Below are positions 51,310 to 59,015 of a stretch of DNA of 64,000 nt, piece by piece; positions within the stretch are counted from its first letter, which is position 1; every line of letters begins with the position of its first letter. The stretch covers positions 1-64,000 of the forward strand of contig NZ_PSXX01000011.1 in the NCBI RefSeq assembly GCF_002931055.1, written 5' to 3'. The translations under genes and the position numbers were made by a program. Under the pieces are notes generated by a model. That model did not search any database and had not been told where the DNA came from. It saw nothing but the letters and a program-made list of their open reading frames with translations. This DNA is from Pseudoclavibacter sp. AY1H1 (GTDB taxonomy: Bacteria > Actinomycetota > Actinomycetes > Actinomycetales > Microbacteriaceae).

Positions 51310-53481
51310 ATGACAGACACCAGGCCTAAGCCGACGCTTCGCGCTCCCCTGCTGCACGCCTTCACGGCGCAGCTCGGGCTTCGAGGCGACCTCGATCTCG
51401 CAGCCGCCCTCCGCGCGATACTCGCCGACCCGAACGACGCCCTGCCCGTGCCACCCGCATCCTCGTGGGAGCCGGACGGACCAGACCCGATGACACTCGC
51501 CGCCCTGAGCGCGCGCGCCCGCACTGAGCGGGGCACCCCCTGGCCGCAGCCGCTCGCCAGCGACGCCGCCCGCTACCACGGCGACGGCGACCGCCTCGCC
51601 TGGGAGACGCCCGCCTTCGCGCGGCAGGAGCGCCTCACCCGCGTCGCCGTGGCCGCCACCGCCGACCCGGCGATGCTCGGTGACGTCGTCGACGGCATCA
51701 CCCTCCTCTGCGAGCAGAGCTCCTGGTGCTGGCCCGCCCACGACGACACGCTCCAGCGCCACGGCTCGGTCCTCGCCACCGTCACCGACCCGTACCTCGA
51801 CCTCGGAGCAGGCGAGGTCGTGGGCCAGCTGGCCTGGGTCGACCAGCTGCTGGGCGACCAGCTCGACGCCCGCTACCCCGGCGTGCGAGCCCGCATCCGC
51901 CACGAGGCGCGCGTGCGGGTCTTCGAGCCGTTCACGCGCCGCCGCGACTGGCACTGGCTCGGCCTCGACGGCGACGCCCACAACTGGAACCCGTGGATCC
52001 ACGGCAACGTGCTCGTCGCCGCGCTGCGCCTGCTCGACGACCCGACGGAGGCCGACGAGCGCGCCCGCATCCTCGCGCTCGTCATCGAGGGACTCGACCG
52101 GTACGTCGCCGTGCTCCCAGAAGACGGCGCCATCGACGAGGGCTACGCCTACTGGTGGAACGGCGCCTGCCGCCTTCTCGAGGCCCTCGACCTGCTCACC
52201 TCCGCGACCGGCGGCCGCCTCGACCCTGTGCCGAGCATCCGGGCGCTTCGCGAGACCGTGGCCTTCCCCCACCGCATGCACCTCGGCGCCGGCTGGTTCG
52301 TGAACGCCGCAGACGGACAGGCGAAGCCGAGCGCCGACCAGCCCTGGCACTCCCTCCACCGCGCCGCGGTGCGCGCCGGCGACCTCGACGCGCAGCGCTT
52401 TGCCGCCTCCCATCGGCGTCCGGATTCGCCAGCGGCCGTCGAGGCCGAGGGGCTCGGCCGGGTGCTGCGCGGCATGACGGATGCGGCCTGGCTGCGGGCG
52501 AGGGCTTCGACTCCCCCGACCCCCGCCGCGACCTGGCTCCCGTCCACCCAGATGCTCGTCGCCCGCGAGCGCGAGGGCTCGTCTTCTGGCTTGTCTGTCG
52601 CGGTCAAGGGCGGGCACAACAACGAGCACCACAACCACAACGACGTCGGCAGCTTCCTGCTCGCCTCCGACGGGGTGCCCGTCATCGTCGACGCCGGCCG
52701 CCCGAGCTACGACGCCCGCACCTTCAGCGAGCGCCGCTACGAGCTGTGGCCGATGCAGAGCGAGTGGCACAACGTGCCGTTCGTCGCCGGGCGCGGCCAG
52801 CCGACCGGCCGCGAGCATGCCGCCACCGTCATCGACGTGCAGACGGGGGATGCCCCCTCGCTCGAGCTGGAGCTCGCTGGCGCCTACGACGTCGCCGAGC
52901 TCGAGTCCTGGCGCCGCGAGGTGCGCCTCGACCGCGAGCGTGCCGAGGTCCGCATCCACGACGCCTGGCGCTTCGCGCAGCCGGCCGCCCCGGCGGCCGC
53001 CCCGGCGGCCGCCCCGTCCCCCGCACCCCACGCGGGCCCCGCTCTCGCCGCGCCCGCCGAGCCCTCCGCGCCCGCAGAGTTGTGGCCAAACGCGATCGCC
53101 CGCGACGCGAACCCCACTTCGCCACAACTCTCCGCAGCGGAAGCCGCCGGTGCGACGCAGCTGCGGCTTCTGCTCGCCGGGGAGGTCGCGCTCGACGGCG
53201 ACGAGGACAGCGCCAGCGCCAATGCCGGCCCCGCTCGCCGCGGCGCGACGGTGACCCCGCTCGCCGGCGCTCCGCGCATCCGCATCACATGGGACGAGGG
53301 CGTGCACGCGAGCCTGACGCCCATCGAACTCGACGATCCGATGCTCACGGACGTGTGGGGCCCTAGACTCGTGCGACTCGACCTCGACGTCGCACACCGG
53401 TCAACGCTGACCGTCACCGCGCGACAAGAGCACTCGACACTGCCCCTCGGGCAGACAGAAGCTGTGGGGGTCACAGAATGA
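51310..53481 (+). CDS. Heparinase II/III family protein (polysaccharide-lyase-like)
   Basis: A 723-aa protein with no signal peptide. An alpha-helical toroid lies at about residues 60-390, with DAHNWNPWIHGNVLVAAL and DEGYAYWWNGACRLLEAL. The heparinase II/III beta-domain follows with HNNEHHNHNDVGSFLLASDG and PVIVDAGRPSYDARTFSERR; the His/Asn cluster is the metal/catalytic region. It would cleave uronic-acid polymers or oligomers. Residues of about 557-615 form an Ala/Pro-rich insert that interrupts the beta-domain and encodes an inverted repeat (53076-53131). The ATG has GAGG 7 nt upstream. The stop overlaps the regulator start by 4 nt. Confidence 0.88.
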   Translation: MTDTRPKPTLRAPLLHAFTAQLGLRGDLDLAAALRAILADPNDALPVPPASSWEPDGPDPMTLAALSARARTERGTPWPQPLASDAARYHGDGDRLAWETPAFARQERLTRVAVAATADPAMLGDVVDGITLLCEQSSWCWPAHDDTLQRHGSVLATVTDPYLDLGAGEVVGQLAWVDQLLGDQLDARYPGVRARIRHEARVRVFEPFTRRRDWHWLGLDGDAHNWNPWIHGNVLVAALRLLDDPTEADERARILALVIEGLDRYVAVLPEDGAIDEGYAYWWNGACRLLEALDLLTSATGGRLDPVPSIRALRETVAFPHRMHLGAGWFVNAADGQAKPSADQPWHSLHRAAVRAGDLDAQRFAASHRRPDSPAAVEAEGLGRVLRGMTDAAWLRARASTPPTPAATWLPSTQMLVAREREGSSSGLSVAVKGGHNNEHHNHNDVGSFLLASDGVPVIVDAGRPSYDARTFSERRYELWPMQSEWHNVPFVAGRGQPTGREHAATVIDVQTGDAPSLELELAGAYDVAELESWRREVRLDRERAEVRIHDAWRFAQPAAPAAAPAAAPSPAPHAGPALAAPAEPSAPAELWPNAIARDANPTSPQLSAAEAAGATQLRLLLAGEVALDGDEDSASANAGPARRGATVTPLAGAPRIRITWDEGVHASLTPIELDDPMLTDVWGPRLVRLDLDVAHRSTLTVTARQEHSTLPLGQTEAVGVTE
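53076..53131. repeat. TTGTGG-type inverted repeat inside the heparinase-like gene
   Basis: AGAGTTGTGGC (53076-53086) and its exact complement (53121-53131) are separated by 34 nt. They lie in the segment encoding the Ala/Pro-rich insert. The TTGTGG core recalls palindromes A and B at the start of the window, though the flanks differ. Confidence 0.55.
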
Positions 53482-54578
53482 TGGAACAGGGATCACGACT
53501 CGCGACCGAGCGCCGGGACCTCATCCTCGAGCGACTGCTCGCGTCCGGCGCGGTGCGGGTCGCCGAGCTCACCGACGCTCTGGATGTCACCCCCGTCACG
53601 CTGCGACGCGACCTGCAGCAGCTGGAAGCGGAGGGGCTGCTCGTGCGCGTGCACGGCGGCGCGGTGCTCCCGCCCGACGGCGCACCGGCCCTGCAGGCGC
53701 GCCAGGCGAACAACGGCGCGCAGCAGACCATCGGCGTGCTCGTGCCGTCACTCGACTTCTACTGGCCACGCGTCATCCGCGGCATGGAGCAGGCGGCCCG
53801 CGAGCAGGGCGCGAAGCTCCTGCTCCGCGGCACGTCCTACGAGATGCAGGATGAGCGGCCCGTGCTCGAGCGCATGGTCGAGCACGAGGGCGTCACCGGC
53901 CTTGTCGTCGCGCCCAACACCGATACCGACCACGCGCGCGAGGTCATGGAGTGGCTGCACGAATCCGGTCTGCCGTTTGTGCTCGCCGAACGCGACGCCG
54001 TCGTCGGCCCCGACCGCACCCCGGCCGAATCGGTCACCACCGACCACGCGCTGGGGGCCGTGCTCGCGGCCCGGCACCTCGCGCAGCTCGGGCACCGCAA
54101 GGTCGGCCTCTTCATCTCGCGGAACTCCCCCACCTCGCGCAAGATCATCGCGGGCTGGTCCGCCGCGTGCCGCGAGCTCGGCCTCACGCCAGGTGAGCAT
54201 GTCGAGCGCATCCTGCCCGACCGCCGCGACCCGCGATTCTCGGGGGCAGTGGATGCCGTGCTCGACGCGGTCCTCGAGGCGGGCGTCACGGCCCTCCTCG
54301 TGCACTCCGACCGGGAGGCGATGGCGATCATCGACGTCGCCCTCGCCCGCGGGCTGAGCGTGCCGGAGGACCTGTCGGTGGTCGCCTACGACGACGAGGT
54401 CGCCGACCTCTTCACCCCGGCGCTGACCGCGGTCACGCCGCCCCGGTCCTCACTCGGGCGGGCCGCCGTGACGACCCTGCTCGCGCGCATCGCCGACCCG
54501 ACGCGCCCCGTGCACCGCACCGTGCTCAGCCCGAGCTTCAACTCGCGACTCTCCACGGCGCCGCCTCGCGACAGCTGA
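53478..54578 (+). CDS. Hybrid regulator: DeoR-type DNA-binding domain with LacI-type sugar-binding domain
   Basis: A 366-aa protein. Residues 8-63 are a DeoR HTH ending in the family's VRVHGGAV (RRDLILERLLASGAVRVAEL, TPVTLRRDLQQLEAEG). Residues 83-360 are a periplasmic-binding-protein-like effector domain as in LacI/GalR (TIGVLVPSLDFYWPRVIRGM, RHLAQLGHRKVGLFIS, DLSVVAYDDEVADLF). Most DeoR regulators carry a sugar-phosphate isomerase-like sensor instead. Coupling to the heparinase-like gene suggests it senses an oligosaccharide and controls the divergent promoter at 51227-51289. Confidence 0.88.
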   Translation: MMEQGSRLATERRDLILERLLASGAVRVAELTDALDVTPVTLRRDLQQLEAEGLLVRVHGGAVLPPDGAPALQARQANNGAQQTIGVLVPSLDFYWPRVIRGMEQAAREQGAKLLLRGTSYEMQDERPVLERMVEHEGVTGLVVAPNTDTDHAREVMEWLHESGLPFVLAERDAVVGPDRTPAESVTTDHALGAVLAARHLAQLGHRKVGLFISRNSPTSRKIIAGWSAACRELGLTPGEHVERILPDRRDPRFSGAVDAVLDAVLEAGVTALLVHSDREAMAIIDVALARGLSVPEDLSVVAYDDEVADLFTPALTAVTPPRSSLGRAAVTTLLARIADPTRPVHRTVLSPSFNSRLSTAPPRDS

Positions 54579-54635
54579 GCCGCTTGCGGGCGTTCTCCCA
54601 GCCTTCCTGCCCGCACATCCCCCTAAGCTCTTCCG

Positions 54636-54757
54636 AAGCAAGGGGAGTACTCCCGTCTGCGGTGTGCCCGTCAATACGAGCGTGATTCCACGTTCCGGGG
54701 CATCGGCTCCACCATGTCAGCGTCGCTGATCTGGTCGGGGCGGAGGAGACCTTGGTG
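54636..54757 (+). promoter_or_regulatory. Probable yybP-ykoY manganese riboswitch upstream of terC
   Basis: CAAGG followed by GGAGTA near 54639-54649 matches the conserved GGGGAGUA loop of the yybP-ykoY class. GGAGGAGACCTTG at 54742-54754 supplies the closing CCTTG strand, complementary to CAAGG, and the GAGAC-type loop. Internal GC-rich hairpins fill the middle. A pyrimidine-rich CAATCCCCC stretch between the element and the terC ribosome site could act as the switch sequence. TerC-family exporters are classic targets of this Mn2+ sensor. Confidence 0.7.
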
Positions 54758-54794
54758 TCGTTGTCGAACACCAATCCCCCTTTGGAGTACCCCC

Positions 54795-55907
54795 ATGCAG
54801 GTCACGACCTCTGTCTGGCTGATCACGATCGCGGTGACGATCGGATTCTTCGTCTACGAGTTCTTCGCGCACGTGCGGAAGCCGCACGAGCCGACCATCC
54901 GCGAATCCGCTCGCTGGTCGGCGTTCTACATCGGCCTCGCGCTGCTATTCGGCGTCGGCATCGGCTTCGTCACCGACTGGCGCTACGGCGGCGAGTACTT
55001 CGCCGGCTACCTGACCGAGAAGGCGCTGTCGCTGGACAACCTCTTCCTGTTCCTCATCATCATGACCGGCTTCGCGGTGCCCAAGATCTACCAGCAGAAG
55101 GTGCTCATGATCGGCATCGTCATCGCGCTCATCATGCGCGGTGGCTTCATCGCTGTGGGGGCCGCCCTCATCGAGAACTTCTCCTGGGTGTTCTACCTGT
55201 TCGGCGCGCTGCTGTTCGTGCTCGCCTACCAGCAGATCAAGGGCGACCACGGAGACCCCTCGAACAACGCCTTCATGCGCTTCGTACGCCGCATCCTGCC
55301 CGTCACGGATGAGTACCACGGCGACAAGATGACCGTGAAGAAGGACGGCAAGCGCTTCGTCACCCCGATGCTCCTCACGATCGTCGCGATCGGCTTCATC
55401 GACCTGGTCTTCGCGCTCGACTCGATCCCCGCGATCTACGGGCTCACCAACGAGGCGTACATCGTGTTCACCGCGAACGCCTTCGCGCTCATGGGCCTGC
55501 GTCAGCTGTTCTTCCTCATCGGCGGACTGCTCGAGCGCCTCGTCTACCTCAGCCAGGGCCTCGCCGTGATCCTCGGCTTCATCGCCGTGAAGCTCGTCTT
55601 CCACGCCCTGCACGTCAACGAGGTGCCGTTCATCAACGGCGGCGAGCCGCTGCTGTGGGTGCCGGAGATCCCGATCTGGTTCTCGCTCACGTTCATCGGA
55701 GCGACCATCGCGGTCGCCACGATCGCGAGCCTCCTCAAGACGCGGAACGACCGCAGCAAGTCCGAGCGCTCCACGGTGCAGGACGAGCCCATCGAGACGG
55801 CGGCCGACGCTGCGGATGCGCCCCGCGCCGCCAGCGCGGGCCGCGCCGCGAGCGACGCGACCTCGAGCGGGTCCCCCGTCTCCGGCGGCGACTCCCGCGA
55901 CGCCTAG
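54795..55907 (+). CDS. TerC/Alx-family membrane protein, probable Mn2+ exporter
   Basis: A 370-aa protein with about nine membrane helices. The TerC signatures YLTEKALSLDNLFLFLII and IGFIDLVFALDSIPAIYG hold the paired acidic residues thought to bind metal. The C-terminal 55 residues are a soluble Ala/Ser/Asp-rich tail. TerC/YkoY/Alx proteins export manganese, some to load secreted enzymes. ATG 54795 has GGAG 8 nt upstream; the frame is open further upstream, but there it crosses the riboswitch. It is a single-gene unit, followed by a long palindrome. Confidence 0.92.
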   Translation: MQVTTSVWLITIAVTIGFFVYEFFAHVRKPHEPTIRESARWSAFYIGLALLFGVGIGFVTDWRYGGEYFAGYLTEKALSLDNLFLFLIIMTGFAVPKIYQQKVLMIGIVIALIMRGGFIAVGAALIENFSWVFYLFGALLFVLAYQQIKGDHGDPSNNAFMRFVRRILPVTDEYHGDKMTVKKDGKRFVTPMLLTIVAIGFIDLVFALDSIPAIYGLTNEAYIVFTANAFALMGLRQLFFLIGGLLERLVYLSQGLAVILGFIAVKLVFHALHVNEVPFINGGEPLLWVPEIPIWFSLTFIGATIAVATIASLLKTRNDRSKSERSTVQDEPIETAADAADAPRAASAGRAASDATSSGSPVSGGDSRDA

Positions 55908-55932
55908 CCGCCGCAGAACCCAGACACCGCAA

Positions 55933-55992
55933 ACGCTGCCCGGCGTTTCACCCTCTGAGACCACTCTCAGAGGGCGAAACGCCGGGCAGCGT
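55933..55992. repeat. Long near-perfect palindrome downstream of terC
   Basis: Two 28-bp arms (55933-55960 and 55965-55992) with one mismatch enclose CCAC. The inner arm part is CCCTCTGAGA, the outer part ACGCTGCCCGGCGTTTC. It lies 26 nt after terC and may terminate it, but is far longer than needed and has no T-run. Confidence 0.85.
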
Positions 55993-56051
55993 CGCAGATG
56001 GGGCGAAAGCTACGATGCGATGCCTCGGCGAGGACAGGGCCAGCGCTCCAG

Positions 56052-56080
56052 TTGACGCGCGTTAGTCAGTGTCGTACTGT
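56052..56080 (+). promoter_or_regulatory. Promoter of the LacI regulator gene
   Basis: TTGACG (56052-56057) and TACTGT (56075-56080) are separated by exactly 17 nt, about 50 nt before the ATG at 56131. Confidence 0.75.
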
Positions 56081-56113
56081 GCTCCTATCGCTCGCATTAA
56101 CGCGAGTTAGTCA
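56052..56113. promoter_or_regulatory. Two 17-bp operator copies for the LacI regulator
   Basis: TTGACGCGCGTTAGTCA (56052-56068) covers the -35, and TTAACGCGAGTTAGTCA (56097-56113) lies just after the expected transcription start. The two differ at two positions and share the pattern TTRACGCGMGTTAGTCA; the ACGCG centre and TAAC/GTTA symmetry suit a LacI dimer. Occupancy of both would block the gene, so autoregulation is likely. Confidence 0.7.
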
Positions 56114-56130
56114 ACGAAGACAGGATTCCA

Positions 56131-57186
56131 ATGAGCGGTCAGAATGCGTCGGCACACGGGGGTCCCGTGCGTGCGAAGGCAGTCACGATGGCCGACGTGG
56201 CACGCCACGCGGGCGTCAGCCGGACGGCAGTCTCCTTCGCTCTGAACGGTACGGACGCGGCCATCCCGGAGGGCACCAGGCGCCGCATCCGCGATGCCGC
56301 AGCCGAGCTCGGGTACCGCCCGAACGCGGCAGCCAGAGCACTCGCCGTCCAGCGCACCGGATGGTACGGCCTCGTCACGGAGATCGTGACGGCCCCGTTC
56401 GCCGTCGACATCGTGAAGGGCGCCCAGGCCGCCGCGTGGGAGCTCGGCAGCTTCCTCCTCATCGCCCCGAGCGATGAGGAGCCGACCATGGAGTCGCTCG
56501 CGATCGAGAAGCTGCTCGAGCAGCGGGTCGAGGGCATCATCATCGCCGCGACCTGGCATCGCGGCATCCGCGTGCCGGACAACGCGCACGACGTGCCCTG
56601 CGTGCTGGTGAACTGCTACGACCTCGACAATCGAGTGCCGAGCATCGTCCCCGATGAACGCCAGGGCGGGCGCACGGCAGCTCGCGCGCTCCTCGACGCC
56701 GGACACGAGCGCATCGGCCACATCACGCTCTCCCCCGGCATCGCGGCGACGGTCGGCCGCCTGGCGGGCCTCCGCGACGAGATGCGCCTGGCGGGGCTCC
56801 CCCTCGGCGACGAGCTCATCGAGTCGAGCGACGGGACAGCGGATGGTGGCTACGCCGCGGCCACCAGACTCCTCGATCTGCCCGAGCGACCGACCGCGAT
56901 CTTCTGCGGCAACGACCGCGTCGCGATGGGCGCCTATGACGCCATCAAGGAACGCGGGCTCCGGATTCCCGAGGACATCTCCGTCGTGGGCTTCGACGAC
57001 CAGGAGATCCTGGCCGGCTACCTGCGACCCGGCCTGACCACCGTCGCCCTTCCCTTCGAGGAGATGGGCGCGGCAGGGGTGACCATGCTCACCTCGCTGG
57101 CAGCGGGCGAGACGATCACCGATCGACAGATCGAGATCGCCTGCCCGCTGCGCTCGCGCTCGTCCATCGGAGGTCGAATCCGATGA
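56131..57186 (+). CDS. LacI-family transcriptional regulator
   Basis: A 351-aa protein. The N-terminal HTH VTMADVARHAGVSRTAVSFALNG (18-40) and the hinge region YRPNAAARAL are followed by a sugar-binding domain (VPSIVPDERQGGRTAARALLDAGHERIGHI, FCGNDRVAMGAYDAIKERG, VVGFDDQEI). ATG 56131 has ACAGGA 5 nt upstream. It is followed 52 nt later by the importer operon, and tandem operators lie in its promoter. It presumably represses the GH32 operon in the absence of its sugar. Confidence 0.92.
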   Translation: MSGQNASAHGGPVRAKAVTMADVARHAGVSRTAVSFALNGTDAAIPEGTRRRIRDAAAELGYRPNAAARALAVQRTGWYGLVTEIVTAPFAVDIVKGAQAAAWELGSFLLIAPSDEEPTMESLAIEKLLEQRVEGIIIAATWHRGIRVPDNAHDVPCVLVNCYDLDNRVPSIVPDERQGGRTAARALLDAGHERIGHITLSPGIAATVGRLAGLRDEMRLAGLPLGDELIESSDGTADGGYAAATRLLDLPERPTAIFCGNDRVAMGAYDAIKERGLRIPEDISVVGFDDQEILAGYLRPGLTTVALPFEEMGAAGVTMLTSLAAGETITDRQIEIACPLRSRSSIGGRIR

Positions 57187-57238
57187 TCGAGCAAATCCCT
57201 GCCCTGCGAACTCCTACGCACGCGAAGAAAGAGACACC

Positions 57239-58888
57239 ATGACCCTATCCATCAGACAGCGCGTCGTCACCGTGGTCGGCATGGGCGCCGTTGCCGCGGT
57301 CGCCATGTCCGGCTGCACTGCGTCCGCTTCCGGCGCCGGTGAAGCACTCCTGACGATCCCTCGCGAGGACATGGGGACGTTCAGCCAGAACTTCAACCCG
57401 TTCTCGCCGACCGCCGCCCCGATGACGCAGCAGGCGATCTACGAGTCGATGCTCATCTACAACCCCGCCGCTGGGGACACCGTGCCGTGGCTCGCCGAGT
57501 CCTGGGAGACGAGCGGTGACGGCCTCACGCAGACCTTCGACCTCCGCGACGGCGTGCTGTGGTCCGACGGCGAGGCGTTCACCGCCGACGACGTCGTGTT
57601 CACCGTCGACCTGCAGCGCGAGCTGCTCGGCGGATTCGACTACCTCGCCGACGCCAAGGCCGTCGATGCGGACACAGTCGAGTTCACGCTCTCGAAGCCG
57701 TACAGCCCGGCGCTCTACGAGCTGGGCCAGCTGACGCTCGTCCCCGAGCACATCTGGGCGGCCGAGGAAGATCCCGGCAACTTCGAGAACCCTCTGCCCG
57801 TCGGCACCGGCCCCTACACGGAGGTCACGAACTTCCAGGCGCAGTCGTTCGACCTCCTGCCGAACCCGAACTACTGGCAGGAGGGCGCCCAGAACATCCC
57901 CGGCATCCGGATGCTGGCGTTCGCCGGAAACGACGGGGCCAACCTGGCGGCCATCAACGGCGATGTCGATTGGGCCCCGCAGTACATTCCGAACATCCAG
58001 ACCGCGTTCGTCGACCGCGACCCCGAGAAGCGGCACTACTGGTTCCCGCCGACGGGATCGATGATCAACTGGCAGCTCAACACGACGCTCCCGATGTTCT
58101 CCGACGTCCGCGTCAGGCAGGCGCTGTCCATGGCACTCGACCGCGAGCAGATCGTCGACGTCGGCATGTCCGGCTACACGAAGGCGGCGGACTGCACCGG
58201 GCTCTCTGGCGCGTATGACACCTGGCGCGACGAGGCGGTCGCGAGCTCCTGCGGCTGGGCCTCGCTCGACCTCGCAGCGGCGGCAGACCTCCTCGACGCG
58301 GCTGGATACCCGGAGGGCGCAGACGGGACGCGGACCACCCCGGACGGCCAGCCGTTCTCCTTCACCATCTCGGTCGGCTCGACGTCGAGCGACTGGCTCT
58401 CGGTCGCGAACATCATCGCGCAGAACCTGGGCGAGCTCGGCATCCAGGCGACCGTCGATTCGCCAGACTGGGCCTCGGTCGTCGCCGGATACGAGACCGG
58501 CGACTTCGAGACCGGCATCGTCTGGAGCGCCGCCGCGCCGACTCCGTACCAGTACTACCGCAACACGATGTCGACGGAGACCGTCGTTCCCGTCGGCGAG
58601 CAGACCTTCGACAACTACCACCGCTTCGGCAGTGCGGACGCCGATGCGCTGCTCGCCGAGCTGGCCAGCGCGTCCGAGCCGGAGCAGCAGGCAGCCGCGA
58701 CCTCGGGCCTGCAGCAGCTCTTCGCGGAGCAGACCCCGGTCGTCCCCCTATTCTCGGGCCCTGAATGGGGTGCGTACACGACCGAGCGCTTCGTCGGCTG
58801 GCCGACGGAGGAGGACCCGTACGCGACCCTCGCGACCCGTTCCTCCACCACCGTGCTCGTGCTCACGAAGCTGACACCCGCCGAGTAG
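57239..58888 (+). CDS. Opp/Dpp-type substrate-binding lipoprotein (SBP_bac_5)
   Basis: A 549-aa protein with lipobox MSGC after a short hydrophobic leader (VVGMGAVAAVAMSGC). The family-5 binding domain shows WETSGDGLTQTFDLRDGVLWSDGEAFTADDVVF, GTGPYTEV and DVRVRQALSMALDREQIVDVG. Family 5 proteins mostly bind peptides, but several bind oligosaccharides, as in cellulose, chitin or xylan systems. Beside GH32 and LacI, a fructo-oligosaccharide ligand is the better guess here. The second start-proximal gene of the operon. Confidence 0.92.
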   Translation: MTLSIRQRVVTVVGMGAVAAVAMSGCTASASGAGEALLTIPREDMGTFSQNFNPFSPTAAPMTQQAIYESMLIYNPAAGDTVPWLAESWETSGDGLTQTFDLRDGVLWSDGEAFTADDVVFTVDLQRELLGGFDYLADAKAVDADTVEFTLSKPYSPALYELGQLTLVPEHIWAAEEDPGNFENPLPVGTGPYTEVTNFQAQSFDLLPNPNYWQEGAQNIPGIRMLAFAGNDGANLAAINGDVDWAPQYIPNIQTAFVDRDPEKRHYWFPPTGSMINWQLNTTLPMFSDVRVRQALSMALDREQIVDVGMSGYTKAADCTGLSGAYDTWRDEAVASSCGWASLDLAAAADLLDAAGYPEGADGTRTTPDGQPFSFTISVGSTSSDWLSVANIIAQNLGELGIQATVDSPDWASVVAGYETGDFETGIVWSAAAPTPYQYYRNTMSTETVVPVGEQTFDNYHRFGSADADALLAELASASEPEQQAAATSGLQQLFAEQTPVVPLFSGPEWGAYTTERFVGWPTEEDPYATLATRSSTTVLVLTKLTPAE

Positions 58889-58906
58889 CAGCCGCCTCCT
58901 CCCGCC

Positions 58907-58938
58907 GCCGCCGGCCGGGCCATACCCCGGTCGGCGGC
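58907..58938 (+). terminator. Intercistronic stem-loop after the binding-protein gene
   Basis: GCCGCCGGCCGGG (58907-58919) pairs with CCCGGTCGGCGGC (58926-58938) with one G-T wobble. It lies in the 127-nt gap between the binding-protein and first permease genes, as in the other importer operon at 47833. Confidence 0.55.
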
Positions 58939-59015
58939 CCAGCCGCCGCCTGCCCTGAAGGGGCCGCGCCGCCATCCCATCAACTCCACCCGCTCCATCC
59001 ATCGAGGAGGATGTC

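Noticed and set aside
51304-53397. 697-codon open frame opposite the heparinase-like gene
   Set aside because: Antisense shadow; the sense strand has domain matches, a ribosome site and coupling to the regulator gene.
54714-54794. Earlier ATG in frame for terC
   Set aside because: The extension would translate the riboswitch 3' strand; the ATG at 54795 begins the conserved family N-terminus with GGAG upstream.
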